A stretch of 64,000 nucleotides of DNA from Methylobacter sp. (lineage in GTDB: Bacteria; Pseudomonadota; Gammaproteobacteria; Methylococcales; Methylomonadaceae), in contig JAURZV010000093.1 of assembly GCA_030653175.1 (NCBI GenBank), positions 1-64,000 of the forward strand, given 5' to 3'. The notes beneath the pieces are model-generated. The model saw only the letters and a program-made list of their open reading frames with translations, was not told where the DNA came from and did not search any database. How positions within the stretch are numbered: position 1 is the first letter of the stretch; each line of letters opens with the position of its first letter. Below, piece after piece: positions 35,461-44,984 of the stretch. The translations under genes and the position numbers were made by a program.

Positions 35461-36756
35461 ATGCAAGTTTCTGTCGAAAAGACATCAGAATTAAGCAGAA
35501 AAATGACTGTTAGCGTGCCTGAAGAGGTTGTTCAGGAAAAAATGGCGGCACGTTTAAAGTCGTTAGCGCGCGAAGTTAAAGTTGATGGCTTTCGTCCGGG
35601 TAAAGTACCCCAGCATGTCATTAAGAAAATGTATGGAGATCGGGTTCGCGGTGAAATAGCGGGGGATTTGGTTGAAACTACTTATTTTGAAGCATTGAAG
35701 GAGCAGGACTTAAGGCCCGCCGGCTATCCGCATATTCATTCATCAGATGAAGCCGAAGGTTTCAAATATACCGCTGAGTTTGAAGTCTATCCTGAAATAT
35801 CACTGGAAGGCGTTGAGCAAATTGAAGTGTCGCGTCCTGTTGCTACCGTTCAAGATGTTGATGTTGACGGCATGATTGAAAAGCTAAGAGCGCAAAAGAA
35901 AAGTTGGATCATCGTTGAACGTGCATCCCAGGAACATGATCGCGTGACGATTAGTTTTTCAGGAGTCTCCGAAGGCGAGAACTTTACCGACGGAAAAGTA
36001 GAAAATTATCAGGTTGAAATCGGCGCGAAACAAATGATTCCGGGTTTTGAAGAAAATCTGATTGGTCTCAAGGCGGGCGCTAATAAAACCTTTGAAGTGT
36101 CTTTCCCGGAAGAATATGGCAATGAAAAATTAGCCGGTAAAGTGGCCGAGTTTGATGTTGAAGTCGTCAGTGTTGAGGAGCCTGTGCTGCCGGAAATCGA
36201 TGACGCTTTTATCAAGGCGTATGGTATTGACGGTTCGGTGGATGTGTTCCGTGAAGATATCAGAAGTAATCTGGAAAGTGAGCTCGAGCAGGCATTGCGT
36301 GGCAAGCTGAAAAACGCAGTGATGAATGCTTTATATGAAAAGATTCAGATTGCCGTTCCAAATACATTGGTCGATCAGGAAGTCGAGAACATGATGAAAC
36401 CGTACATTGAAACTGCCAAAAGACAGAAAATGAAGCTGGAAGATTTGAAACTGCCCAGAGATGCATTTGAAGAACAGGCAAAACGTCGAGTGGCGTTGGG
36501 CCTGATCTTAAGCGAAATTATTCATAAAAACGATATTAAAGTGGACGATAATAAAGTACGCTCTACTATTGAAGACATGGCGAAAAGCTACGAACGCCCT
36601 GGAGACGTTGTTGAGTGGTATTATTCCGACAAAAGCCGATTGAACGATGTGCGGCAGATGGTTTTGGAAAACCAAACTATCGACTGGCTGGTTGCGCGAG
36701 CAAAAGTGTCTGATGAAGCTATAAATTTTACTGATGCCATGAGCAAACAAGGGTAA
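35461..36756 (+). CDS. tig: Trigger factor
   Basis: This 431-residue ribosome-bound chaperone meets nascent chains and has peptidyl-prolyl isomerase activity. The N-terminal domain has the ribosome-docking signature in GFRPGKVPQHVIKKMYG near residue 43. An FKBP-like domain covers about 150-245 (VEIGAKQMIPGFEENLIG), and a helical C-terminal domain follows. GAGGTAAAG precedes the ATG. It heads the conserved tig-clpP-clpX-lon order. Confidence 0.97.
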   Translation: MQVSVEKTSELSRKMTVSVPEEVVQEKMAARLKSLAREVKVDGFRPGKVPQHVIKKMYGDRVRGEIAGDLVETTYFEALKEQDLRPAGYPHIHSSDEAEGFKYTAEFEVYPEISLEGVEQIEVSRPVATVQDVDVDGMIEKLRAQKKSWIIVERASQEHDRVTISFSGVSEGENFTDGKVENYQVEIGAKQMIPGFEENLIGLKAGANKTFEVSFPEEYGNEKLAGKVAEFDVEVVSVEEPVLPEIDDAFIKAYGIDGSVDVFREDIRSNLESELEQALRGKLKNAVMNALYEKIQIAVPNTLVDQEVENMMKPYIETAKRQKMKLEDLKLPRDAFEEQAKRRVALGLILSEIIHKNDIKVDDNKVRSTIEDMAKSYERPGDVVEWYYSDKSRLNDVRQMVLENQTIDWLVARAKVSDEAINFTDAMSKQG

Positions 36757-36765
36757 GGAATTTAG

Positions 36766-37413
36766 ATGTATAACCAGCACATAAGAAATCAAATGATGGC
36801 GCCGGAAGCAGCAGGTGGATTGGTTCCTATCGTTATTGAGCAAACTGCTCGAGGTGAGCGTTCTTTCGACATTTATTCAAGGTTATTAAAGGAGCGGGTA
36901 ATTTTTCTGGTAGGGCAGGTTGAAGATTACATGGCTAATCTGGTTGTCGCCCAGTTGCTTTTTTTGGAGTCGGAAAACCCTGATAAAGATATCCATTTAT
37001 ATATCAATTCGCCCGGCGGCTCAGTAACGGCAGGCATGTCAATTTATGACACCATGCAGTTTATTAAGCCTGATGTCAGTACCATGTGTATTGGTCAGGC
37101 TGCCAGTATGGGGGCATTGCTGCTGACTGGCGGAGCAAAAGGTAAGCGTTATTGTTTGCCTCACTCAAGGATGATGATTCATCAGCCATTGGGCGGTTAT
37201 CAGGGGCAGGCTTCTGATATTGATATTCATGCCAGAGAAATTCTGTTAATCAGAGAAAAACTGAATAAAATTCTTTCCGATCATACTGGTCAGCCGATAG
37301 AAAAAGTTCAGCAAGACACCGACAGAGATAACTTCTTAAGTGCAAATGATGCCGTTAGCTATGGTCTTATTGATCAGGTGCTGTTGAGTCGAGCAACTGT
37401 TGCTAATAAATAA
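36766..37413 (+). CDS. clpP: ATP-dependent Clp protease proteolytic subunit
   Basis: This 215-residue serine protease forms the tetradecameric barrel that ClpX feeds. The catalytic serine is in [11 protein letters not shown] near residue 110, the histidine in [12 protein letters not shown] near residue 135, and the aspartate in the DTDRDNFLS region near 184. The start [21 protein letters not shown] is longer than a mature subunit and the propeptide should be removed by self-cleavage. It starts ten bases after tig and precedes clpX by 87 bases. Confidence 0.97.
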   Translation: MYNQHIRNQMMAPEAAGGLVPIVIEQTARGERSFDIYSRLLKERVIFLVGQVEDYMANLVVAQLLFLESENPDKDIHLYINSPGGSVTAGMSIYDTMQFIKPDVSTMCIGQAASMGALLLTGGAKGKRYCLPHSRMMIHQPLGGYQGQASDIDIHAREILLIREKLNKILSDHTGQPIEKVQQDTDRDNFLSANDAVSYGLIDQVLLSRATVANK

Positions 37414-37500
37414 CGGTTGGTATTTTTTTGTATTTCGAACTATTCTTTGCCCAATCGAAAGTAAAAACATCATCTCCGGATGTTTGCGGGAGTCCAATTT

Positions 37501-38775
37501 ATGAGTAATGACAAAAACAGCAAAGATGACGATAAACTGCTTTATTGTTCTTTTTGCGGTAAAAGTCAGCATGAGGTCAGAAAGCTTATTGCAGGGCCAT
37601 CGGTTTATGTCTGTGATGAATGTGTAGATCTTTGTAATGATATTATAAAAGACGAATTACAGGATGATTCTTCTTCTTTTAGTGGCGGTGAGTTGCCCAA
37701 GCCGAAAGAGATAAAAGAAGAGCTTGATAGCTATGTTATCGGGCAGGAAAATGCGAAAAAGATTTTGGCGGTGGCTGTTTATAATCACTATAAACGCCTG
37801 CGTAGCAAATCTAAAAAAGATACAGTTGAATTAGCCAAAAGCAATATTTTGTTGATCGGACCTACCGGGTCAGGGAAAACCTTATTGGCTGAGACCTTGG
37901 CTCGATTACTGGACGTGCCTTTTACCATTGCTGATGCAACTACGCTGACAGAAGCCGGTTATGTGGGTGAGGATGTAGAAAACATTATTCAGAAAATTCT
38001 ACAAAAATGTGATTATGATGTAGAGAAGGCTGAAACCGGTATCGTTTATATCGATGAAATCGACAAGATTTCCAGAAAATCCGATAACCCGTCAATTACC
38101 CGTGATGTTTCGGGTGAAGGTGTTCAGCAGGCTTTATTGAAACTGATTGAAGGGACTATTGCATCGGTTCCTCCTCAAGGTGGACGCAAGCACCCTCAGC
38201 AGGAGTTTTTGCAAGTTAATACGGCTAATATCCTGTTCATAGTCGGAGGCGCTTTTGCCGGTTTGGATCGGGTTATTAAAGATCGTTCGGAAAAAGGCGG
38301 GATCGGTTTCTCTGCCGAAATAAAAACCAAAGACGAATCCAAAAATATTGGGCAACTCTTTGCCGAAGTCGAGGCTGAAGATCTGATTAAATACGGATTG
38401 ATTCCTGAGTTTGTTGGTCGCCTTCCGGTTATTGCTACATTAGAAGAGCTGGATGAGAAAGCGTTGGTGCAGATATTGACCGAACCTAAAAATGCGTTGA
38501 TTAAACAATATAAGCATTTGTTCGAGATGGAAGGCGCTGAGCTGGAATTTCGGGATGATTCCTTAGCTGCAATTGCTCGTAAAGCTATGGAAAGAAAAAC
38601 GGGCGCGAGAGGACTAAGGACAATTGTTGAAAATGTCCTGCTGAACACCATGTATGAATTGCCGTCTGCGGATAATATTTGCAAAGTTGTTATTGATGGG
38701 GGTGTTATTTTAGGTGAATCAGAGCCTATTTTGGTGTATGAAACCGAAAAGAAAAAGGCTTCTGCTGAATCTTAA
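37501..38775 (+). CDS. clpX: Clp protease ATP-binding subunit ClpX
   Basis: This 424-residue AAA+ unfoldase delivers substrates to ClpP. The start at 37501 is chosen for GGGAG upstream and because [20 protein letters not shown] is the normal N-terminus; the in-frame upstream codon at 37480 is rejected. The zinc-binding domain uses CSFC and CDEC. Walker A is [15 protein letters not shown] near residue 119, Walker B is VYIDEIDKI near 180, and pore-loop and sensor motifs follow. A strong terminator follows. Confidence 0.97.
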   Translation: MSNDKNSKDDDKLLYCSFCGKSQHEVRKLIAGPSVYVCDECVDLCNDIIKDELQDDSSSFSGGELPKPKEIKEELDSYVIGQENAKKILAVAVYNHYKRLRSKSKKDTVELAKSNILLIGPTGSGKTLLAETLARLLDVPFTIADATTLTEAGYVGEDVENIIQKILQKCDYDVEKAETGIVYIDEIDKISRKSDNPSITRDVSGEGVQQALLKLIEGTIASVPPQGGRKHPQQEFLQVNTANILFIVGGAFAGLDRVIKDRSEKGGIGFSAEIKTKDESKNIGQLFAEVEAEDLIKYGLIPEFVGRLPVIATLEELDEKALVQILTEPKNALIKQYKHLFEMEGAELEFRDDSLAAIARKAMERKTGARGLRTIVENVLLNTMYELPSADNICKVVIDGGVILGESEPILVYETEKKKASAES

Positions 38776-38803
38776 ATTTTAAAACTTATTACTGGATGAT
38801 AAA

Positions 38804-38842
38804 AAAGGGAGCTTTTGTTTTTTTTAAAGCTCCCTTTTTTTT
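38804..38842 (+). terminator. Rho-independent terminator after clpX
   Basis: AAAGGGAGCTTT pairs with AAAGCTCCCTTT around a T-rich loop and runs into eight T residues. It separates the tig-clpP-clpX unit from lon. Confidence 0.9.
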
Positions 38843-38936
38843 GTGCTGAAGATACTATTTTGAGTCGGCATCCTTGCTATTTTAATTAACGTCCCAATAA
38901 TCTTCTTTTCCAAGAAATAGTTAGAAGGTTCCATTT

Positions 38937-41369
38937 ATGGAAACGCACAAAATGACAGAGTTACAACAAATAAATGTACTGATTCCGGTGTTGCCGCTCA
39001 GAGATGTAGTAGTTTATCCGCACATGGTGATTCCCTTGTTTGTCGGCCGGGAAAGATCGATTGACGCTTTAGATGCTGCGATGAAAGACAATAAACAGAT
39101 TTTGTTGGTCGCGCAAAAAGAAGCGGAAATTGATGAACCGGATATTGCTGATCTTTATGAGGTCGGTACTCTGGCTAATATCCTGCAGATGCTGAAATTG
39201 CCCGATGGAACAGTCAAGGTTTTGGTTGAAGGGATTCAGCGCAGCAAAGTGTTGCGCTATAAACAAACAGACGGCTATTTTTCTGCTGTGGTAACGGAAA
39301 TTTACAATATTTCAAAGCTAACCGAGCAAGAGCAGGATGTATTGCAGCGGACGGTAATTAATTCGTTTGATCAATACGTTAAATTGAATAATAAGATCCC
39401 TCCGGAAGTCTTGAATTCGTTGTCCGGCATTGATGACCCAAGCCGACTTGCCGATACTATGGCGGCTCATATGACTTTAAAAGTCAATGAAAAGCAGATT
39501 ATTCTTGAAACGGCAGATATTGAAAAGCGTCTTGAAGATTTGATGACGATAATGGAAGGAGAGGTTGACCTTCTGGAAATGGAAAAAAGAATTCGGGTGC
39601 GCGTTAAGCAGCAAATGGAGAAGAATCAAAGGGAATATTATTTGAATGAACAGATGAAGGCAATTCAAAAAGAACTGGGAGATATGGATGATGTACCCAA
39701 TGAAATTGAAGAACTGGCGAAGAAAATTGAAAACGCCGGCATGTCAAAAGAAGCCAGAACAAAAGCGGATGCAGAGCTTAATAAGCTTAAACAGATGTCG
39801 CCTATGTCAGCCGAGGCAACGGTGGTGCGCAATTATATTGACTGGATGGTCAATGTGCCTTGGAAGAAAAAGACCAAGGTACGACATGATTTAAAGCTTG
39901 CTGAACAGGTTCTGGAGGCTGAACATTATGGTTTGGATAAGGTTAAAGAACGTATCCTTGAATATCTTGCTGTTCAGCAGCGGGTTAAGCAGCTCAAAGG
40001 GCCTATTTTGTGCCTGGTAGGTCCTCCAGGCGTAGGAAAAACTTCTTTGGGCGAGTCCATTGCCAGGGCAACCAATCGCAAATATGTGCGCATGGCCTTG
40101 GGAGGTGTGCGTGATGAGGCCGAAATTCGCGGACATCGTCGAACTTATATAGGTTCTATGCCGGGCAAGATTTTACAAAATTTGTCCAAAATTAAAACGC
40201 GCAATCCGATGTTTTTGCTTGATGAAATCGATAAGATGGCTGCTGATTTTCGAGGAGACCCGGCATCGGCTTTACTAGAGGTGTTGGATCCCGAGCAGAA
40301 CCATACTTTTTCGGATCATTATCTGGAGGTGGATTTTGATTTGTCTGATGTGATGTTTGTCGCGACGGCCAATACCATGAATATTCCTCCGGCATTGCTG
40401 GATAGAATGGAAGTCATACGCATCGCCGGCTATACAGAAGATGAAAAAATCAATATCGCAATCCGGTATTTGATCCCAAAACAGGTTAAAAATAACGGTC
40501 TTAAAGATCGGGAAATTCAGATCACTGAAGAAGCTGTCAGAGATATGATTCGTTATTACTCTCGAGAAGCGGGGGTTCGAAGTCTTGAGCGGGAAATTTC
40601 GAAAATTTGTCGTAAAGTGGTTAAAGATTTGCTATTGAGACCGGAGAAAACCAAAGTCGTGGTTAATCCTGAAAGTTTGGATAAATATCTGGGAGTTAAG
40701 CGTTTTCATTACGGTCTCGCAGAAGAGAAAGATCAAATTGGACAGGTTACCGGTTTGGCTTGGACCGAAGTGGGAGGCGAATTATTAACCATTGAGACGG
40801 CGGTAATCCCCGGAAAAGGCAAGCACTCGTCAACAGGTAAGCTTGGCGATGTTATGAAGGAGTCAATTGAAGCAGCGATGACGGTAGTCAGGAGTCGATC
40901 GGAAATCTTGGGTATTGATAATGAGCTGTTTCAGAAGAATGATATCCATATCCATGTTCCTGAAGGTGCAACGCCAAAAGATGGTCCGAGTGCAGGTGTA
41001 GGGATGTGTACCGCTATTATCTCAGCCTTGACCAAGATACCTGTTCGGGCTTCTGTCGCCATGACGGGTGAAATTACTTTGCGAGGTGAGGTGTTGCCTA
41101 TCGGAGGCTTAAAAGAAAAGCTTCTGGCAGCTCATCGCGGTGGCATAACAACGGTTTTAATTCCTGCTGAGAATGAAAAAGATTTGGCTGAGATACCGGA
41201 AAATATCAAGCAAAACCTGAAGATAAAACCCGTTCATTGGATAGATGAAGTATTGGAGGTCGCTTTGCAATATATGCCCATTCCTCTTGAAAAAAGGGAA
41301 GCTGAAGAGCAAGGAAAAAATGAAACTGAAGTGGTTAAAGTAATAAAACAGGGTTTAACTGCGCATTAA
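38937..41369 (+). CDS. lon: Lon protease
   Basis: This 810-residue ATP-dependent serine protease degrades misfolded and regulatory proteins. The N-terminal LAN domain begins near [18 protein letters not shown] coiled region leads to the AAA+ domain with [15 protein letters not shown] near residue 362 and FLLDEIDKM near 423. The protease domain holds the catalytic serine in [11 protein letters not shown] near residue 685 and the lysine near 728 ([14 protein letters not shown]). Length is slightly above E. coli Lon (784). AGAAGG lies upstream of the ATG. I see no clear heat-shock promoter. Confidence 0.97.
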   Translation: METHKMTELQQINVLIPVLPLRDVVVYPHMVIPLFVGRERSIDALDAAMKDNKQILLVAQKEAEIDEPDIADLYEVGTLANILQMLKLPDGTVKVLVEGIQRSKVLRYKQTDGYFSAVVTEIYNISKLTEQEQDVLQRTVINSFDQYVKLNNKIPPEVLNSLSGIDDPSRLADTMAAHMTLKVNEKQIILETADIEKRLEDLMTIMEGEVDLLEMEKRIRVRVKQQMEKNQREYYLNEQMKAIQKELGDMDDVPNEIEELAKKIENAGMSKEARTKADAELNKLKQMSPMSAEATVVRNYIDWMVNVPWKKKTKVRHDLKLAEQVLEAEHYGLDKVKERILEYLAVQQRVKQLKGPILCLVGPPGVGKTSLGESIARATNRKYVRMALGGVRDEAEIRGHRRTYIGSMPGKILQNLSKIKTRNPMFLLDEIDKMAADFRGDPASALLEVLDPEQNHTFSDHYLEVDFDLSDVMFVATANTMNIPPALLDRMEVIRIAGYTEDEKINIAIRYLIPKQVKNNGLKDREIQITEEAVRDMIRYYSREAGVRSLEREISKICRKVVKDLLLRPEKTKVVVNPESLDKYLGVKRFHYGLAEEKDQIGQVTGLAWTEVGGELLTIETAVIPGKGKHSSTGKLGDVMKESIEAAMTVVRSRSEILGIDNELFQKNDIHIHVPEGATPKDGPSAGVGMCTAIISALTKIPVRASVAMTGEITLRGEVLPIGGLKEKLLAAHRGGITTVLIPAENEKDLAEIPENIKQNLKIKPVHWIDEVLEVALQYMPIPLEKREAEEQGKNETEVVKVIKQGLTAH

Positions 41370-41373
41370 TTAA

Positions 41374-41410
41374 TTTGCGGTTTTGTCGGGAAAGTTGGCA
41401 AAACCGCAAA
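41374..41410 (+). terminator. Inverted repeat after lon
   Basis: TTTGCGGTTTTG (41374-41385) pairs perfectly with CAAAACCGCAAA (41399-41410), starting four bases after the lon stop. No long T-tract follows, so termination may be inefficient or factor-assisted. Confidence 0.6.
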
Positions 41411-41437
41411 AATCATGGCTTGCAGGGTGGTTAGTGC

Positions 41438-41467
41438 TTGACACTGCGTAAGTGCAGTTGTTATAAA
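41438..41467 (+). promoter_or_regulatory. Strong sigma-70-type promoter of hupB
   Basis: TTGACA (41438-41443) and TATAAA (41462-41467) are 18 bases apart, close to the consensus. The start codon of hupB lies about 97 bases downstream of the -10 box, leaving an untranslated leader with AAGGGGG near the ATG. Confidence 0.8.
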
Positions 41468-41563
41468 TACAGGTGTTTCTTGTGTCGTTGACGATGAGAC
41501 GTAAGAATTATAACGCTGGTCTTTTAGAATATAACTTTAAAAATGACTTCCTAAGGGGGAATA

Positions 41564-41836
41564 ATGAATAAATCGGAACTTATTGACGCTATAGCAGAGT
41601 CTGCTGAATTAACTAAAGTGGATGCGGGTCGTGCATTGGATGGCTTTATTGGCGCAGTTACAAAAGCATTGAGCGGTGGTGATTCAGTTGCTTTAGTTGG
41701 ATTTGGAACATATGCCGTAAAAGAAAGAGCTGAGCGTAAAGGGCGTAATCCACAGACTGGAGCTGAGATTACTATTAAGGCTGCAAAAATTCCATCTTTT
41801 AAAGCTGGTAAATCTTTAAAAGATGCTGTAAACTAG
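41564..41836 (+). CDS. hupB: Nucleoid protein HU, beta type
   Basis: This 90-residue DNA-bending protein starts [39 protein letters not shown] near residues 46-66 is the HU DNA-binding arm, with the usual proline at its tip, and [12 protein letters not shown] ends the protein. AAGGGGG precedes the ATG. hupB after lon is the usual order in gammaproteobacteria. Two tRNA genes follow closely. Confidence 0.97.
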   Translation: MNKSELIDAIAESAELTKVDAGRALDGFIGAVTKALSGGDSVALVGFGTYAVKERAERKGRNPQTGAEITIKAAKIPSFKAGKSLKDAVN

Positions 41837-41849
41837 GATTTCTTTAGTC

Positions 41850-41925
41850 GGGTGCTTAGCTCAGCCGGGAGAGCATCGCCCTTACAAGGCGAGGGTCGGG
41901 GGTTCGAACCCCTCAGCACCCACCA
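41850..41925 (+). tRNA. tRNA-Val (anticodon TAC)
   Basis: Acceptor arms GGGTGCT and AGCACCC pair and are followed by A and CCA. The anticodon stem TCGCC/GGCGA encloses CTTACAA, giving TAC. The D-arm (AGCTCAGCCGGGAGAGC) and T-arm (GGGGGTTCGAACCCC) are standard. Confidence 0.97.
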
Positions 41926-41931
41926 GACTTT

Positions 41932-42008
41932 GGAGTGGTAGTTCAGTTGGTTAGAATACCGGCCTGTCACGCCGGTGGTCGCGGGTTCGAGCCCCGTCCA
42001 CTCCGCCA
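41932..42008 (+). tRNA. tRNA-Asp (anticodon GTC)
   Basis: Acceptor arms GGAGTGG and CCACTCC pair, then G and an encoded CCA. The anticodon loop CTGTCAC gives GTC. It lies six bases after tRNA-Val and is surely co-transcribed with it. Confidence 0.97.
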
Positions 42009-42013
42009 AAATC

Positions 42014-42052
42014 AAAAAGCTCCGGATCGATTGGTTCGGGGCTTTTTTTTTG
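42014..42052 (+). terminator. Rho-independent terminator after the tRNA pair
   Basis: AAAAAGCTCCG pairs with CGGGGCTTTTT (one G-U pair) and ends in nine T residues. It closes the hupB-tRNA-Val-tRNA-Asp stretch before ppiD. Confidence 0.85.
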
Positions 42053-42086
42053 ATTAAAATTTAAGTTGTTTCTTTAGGACAGAGCT

Positions 42087-43961
42087 ATGCTGACAAAGAT
42101 TAGAGAAAAAGCACAAGGTGCTTTTGCATGGGGTATTTTGATAATAATTTGTGTGCCTTTTGCTTTATGGGGTATTCAGAATTATCTGGATACCGGAGAA
42201 GAAGCCCCCGTCGCTTCCGTCGGCGATAAGGATTTTTTTCAGCGCGATGTTAATAAGGCTTATGAGCAATATAGCCAGAATCTTCAAGGGATGACGATTG
42301 ATGAACAAACCTTGAAAGCGCAAGCATTGGAGAAACTGATAAAAGATGAAGTTTTATTGCAGTATGTGCATGCCAAGGGTCTTGTCACAACTGATGATAC
42401 CGCGCGTGAATTCATACAAACCCTGCCCTATTTTCAGGTAGATGGTAAGTTTGATGAGAAGCGTTATAAGACAATGCTTAATTTACAAAAAATATCCTCA
42501 GCGGAGTTTGTAAACAGAATCAAGAATGCACTGATTATGGAACAGTTTCAGCGCAGCATTATAGATAGCAGTTTTGCAACGAAATATGATGTAGAAAGTT
42601 TTTTCAAAATCCAGAATCAACAGCGTGATGTGGATTATGTTACCGTTGCGGTACAGAAGCTGGCAGAACAACCATCAGAACAACCATCAGAGCAAGAAAT
42701 AGAGGCCTATTATCAGCAGCATCAGGATTTATATCAAACACCTGAGCAGGTTTCTGTAGAGTATATAGAATTATCACTTGAAGATATAGCCAAGACTATA
42801 GCGGTAACTGATGACAAGTTGAAAGCCTTCTATGAAGAGCAAAAAGATCAATACACCACTCCCGAGAGAAGGAAAATCAGTCATATCCTGTTTGCAATCA
42901 ATGACAAGACCGACGAAAAAACCGCGTTGGAAAAAGCCTTAAAAGCAAAGAAAGAACTGGCGAATAAAGACTTTGCAGCTGTTGCGGCGGAAGTTTCCGA
43001 TGATAAATTAACCGCTAAAACAGGCGGAGATTTAGGTCTGTTTAATACGGGCGTCATGGAGAAATCGTTTGAAGACGCAGCGAGTGCTTTAAATCTGGGC
43101 GAAGTATCAAATCCCGTTAAATCGGCATTCGGTTATCACTTGATTAAAGTAACCGAGTTAGTGCCGGGAGAAATCAAACCGTTCGATTCAGTTAAAAATG
43201 AAGTGACCAAGGCTTATCAGAAAGCCCAGGCAGAAAACGCTTTTTATGAAGCGGGTGAGACTTTAACCGAAATGAGTTATGAAAATCCCGACAACCTGAA
43301 AACAGTGGCAGACGCTTTAGGCGTCACCATTAAGAAATCAGTGTTGTTCACCAAAGATAAAGGTGACGGCATTGCAGCTGACGAAAAAATTCGTAACGCC
43401 GCCTTTACTGAAGAAGTTTTGCAAGGTAACAATAGTACACCCATAGAATTGGGAACCGATCGCTTGGTTGTTTTAAGACTGTTGGAACACAAAGCTGCTG
43501 CTGCGCGCGAGCTAAAGGATGTTAAGAAAGACATAGTCGCTGTATTGCTGGCTGATAAAGCCAAGCAACAGGCTGTCGAAAAAGCTCGTCAGATCAAGGC
43601 TCGACTACAGGCAGGTGAGTCCATTCAAACTGTTGCGGCTGAAAATAAGCTACAAGTAAAGACAATTGCAGGATTAACACGCAGCAAGGAAGATGTGCCA
43701 TTGCCGTTGAGTCAGGCAATTTTCAAGGCGGCTAAACCTGTTGGCGGTAAACCGACGGTCTTTATCGCCGAATTACCCGCCGGCGAACAAGTGGTCGTGA
43801 GTCTGTCAAAAGTAAAAGAAGGCGTAATGACTGAGGATGACAGGAAACAAATGGAACTGGCGACCAAAAACATTGCCAAAGCTTTTGGTCAGACTGAATT
43901 CAATGCGTTGATAAACAGTTTGCAGGCAGATGCCGACGTATCGGTGAAGGCGTCCAAATAA
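42087..43961 (+). CDS. ppiD: Periplasmic folding chaperone, peptidyl-prolyl isomerase D
   Basis: This 624-residue protein is anchored in the inner membrane by a helix at residues 12-30 (GAFAWGILIIICVPFALWG) and faces the periplasm, where it helps newly exported proteins fold near the Sec translocon. A SurA_N-like domain follows. A parvulin PPIase domain lies at about 265-360 (RRKISHILFAI, GGDLGLFNTGVM, FGYHLIKVTEL). A second parvulin-like region is present toward the C-terminus. Length and layout fit PpiD. Confidence 0.93.
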   Translation: MLTKIREKAQGAFAWGILIIICVPFALWGIQNYLDTGEEAPVASVGDKDFFQRDVNKAYEQYSQNLQGMTIDEQTLKAQALEKLIKDEVLLQYVHAKGLVTTDDTAREFIQTLPYFQVDGKFDEKRYKTMLNLQKISSAEFVNRIKNALIMEQFQRSIIDSSFATKYDVESFFKIQNQQRDVDYVTVAVQKLAEQPSEQPSEQEIEAYYQQHQDLYQTPEQVSVEYIELSLEDIAKTIAVTDDKLKAFYEEQKDQYTTPERRKISHILFAINDKTDEKTALEKALKAKKELANKDFAAVAAEVSDDKLTAKTGGDLGLFNTGVMEKSFEDAASALNLGEVSNPVKSAFGYHLIKVTELVPGEIKPFDSVKNEVTKAYQKAQAENAFYEAGETLTEMSYENPDNLKTVADALGVTIKKSVLFTKDKGDGIAADEKIRNAAFTEEVLQGNNSTPIELGTDRLVVLRLLEHKAAAARELKDVKKDIVAVLLADKAKQQAVEKARQIKARLQAGESIQTVAAENKLQVKTIAGLTRSKEDVPLPLSQAIFKAAKPVGGKPTVFIAELPAGEQVVVSLSKVKEGVMTEDDRKQMELATKNIAKAFGQTEFNALINSLQADADVSVKASK

Positions 43962-43975
43962 TTGTCGATCCGGAA

Positions 43976-44009
43976 ATAAAAAAGGGAGCGTTAAGCTCCC
44001 TTTTTTTGT
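43976..44009. terminator. Bidirectional terminator between ppiD and fabI
   Basis: AAAAAAGGGAGC and GCTCCCTTTTTT pair around a short GTTAA loop and have A and T runs on the two sides, so the hairpin can end transcription from both convergent genes. Confidence 0.85.
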
Positions 44010-44025
44010 GTCAAAATTTCTTGCT

Positions 44026-44808
44026 TTAAGATGCCGCCAAACCGGCAATATTATAGCCGCAATCGACAAAAGTGATTTCGCCGGTAATACCTGAAGCCAG
44101 ATCGGAACACATAAATGCCGCCGCATTGCCTACTTCTTCAATGGTTACATTTTTCTTTAACGGCGCAGTATCGGCCGCTTTGTTGAGCATGGATTTAAAG
44201 TCATTAATACCCGACGCGGCAAGCGTTCTGATGGGACCTGCTGAAATCGCATTAACGCGAGTACCTTCGGCTCCTAACGCCACAGCCATATAGCGAACAT
44301 TGGCTTCCAGGCTGGCCTTGGCTACTCCCATGACATTATAATTAGGAATCGCCCTATCGGCGCCTAAATAAGTCAGCGTTAAAAGAGAACCGTTGCGGCC
44401 TTGCATCATCGCGCGTCCGGCTTTTGCCAGAGCGGTAAAGCTGTAGGAGCTGATATCATGGGCAATCTGAAAGTTTTCGCGGGTGGTGACATCAACATAA
44501 TCACCATTCAGTGCGTCGCGGGGCGCGTAAGCGACCGAATGTACGATACAATCCAAACCGTCCCAGTGTTCGCCCAGCTTGTTAAATACAGTGTCGATAT
44601 GTTCATCAATGCTGACATCGCATTCAATGGTAATGTTGGAATTGCATTTCCCAGCCATTTCCTCGACGCGACTTTGCAGCTTTTCATTTTGAAAGGTAAA
44701 AGCTAATTCAGCGCCTTCTCGATGCATGGCTTGAGCAATACCCCATGCGATAGAACGATTACTGGCTAAGCCCACAATCAAGACCCGTTTGCCCTGCATA
44801 AAACCCAT
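44026..44808 (-). CDS. fabI: Enoyl-[acyl-carrier-protein] reductase, NADH type
   Basis: This 260-residue short-chain dehydrogenase reduces the enoyl-ACP double bond in each round of fatty acid elongation. The ATG at 44808 is preferred, with GGGAG seven bases upstream; the ATG at 44814 would leave only one base of spacing. [19 protein letters not shown] is the FabI start. [16 protein letters not shown] holds substrate residues, and Y-X6-K is in [11 protein letters not shown] near residue 155-165. The AMP-type [14 protein letters not shown] follows. It is convergent with ppiD and essential in most relatives. Confidence 0.95.
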   Translation of the reverse strand: MGFMQGKRVLIVGLASNRSIAWGIAQAMHREGAELAFTFQNEKLQSRVEEMAGKCNSNITIECDVSIDEHIDTVFNKLGEHWDGLDCIVHSVAYAPRDALNGDYVDVTTRENFQIAHDISSYSFTALAKAGRAMMQGRNGSLLTLTYLGADRAIPNYNVMGVAKASLEANVRYMAVALGAEGTRVNAISAGPIRTLAASGINDFKSMLNKAADTAPLKKNVTIEEVGNAAAFMCSDLASGITGEITFVDCGYNIAGLAAS

Positions 44809-44888
44809 TATCATCTCCCGGTGTTTTTGTTGTTACAATAGAGTTTCAAGTATCTATGACCCTTTTATTGATGTCCAGTCTTTTGTCT

Positions 44889-44984
44889 CGACAATTGCTC
44901 CATGCATTGTTCTACCTCCTGCATCCGTGCAGTCGTCGACAATTGCTCCATGCATTGTTCTACCTTCCACTTCCATGTAGTCGT
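44889..44984. repeat. Tandem 48-bp repeat upstream of the peptide-binding protein gene
   Basis: A 29-bp word beginning CGACAATTGCTCCATGCATT appears at 44889-44917 and again exactly at 44937-44965. Each is followed by a diverged 19-base half, giving a 48-bp period. The repeat is in frame with the next gene but lies upstream of its signal peptide and is not thought to be translated. Its reverse complement resembles part of the element at 33798-33825. Confidence 0.75.

Noticed and set aside
44856-44984. N-terminal extension of the solute-binding protein with repeated peptides
   Set aside because: The extension comes from a tandem DNA repeat and would put a signal peptide inside the protein; the start at 44985 is better.
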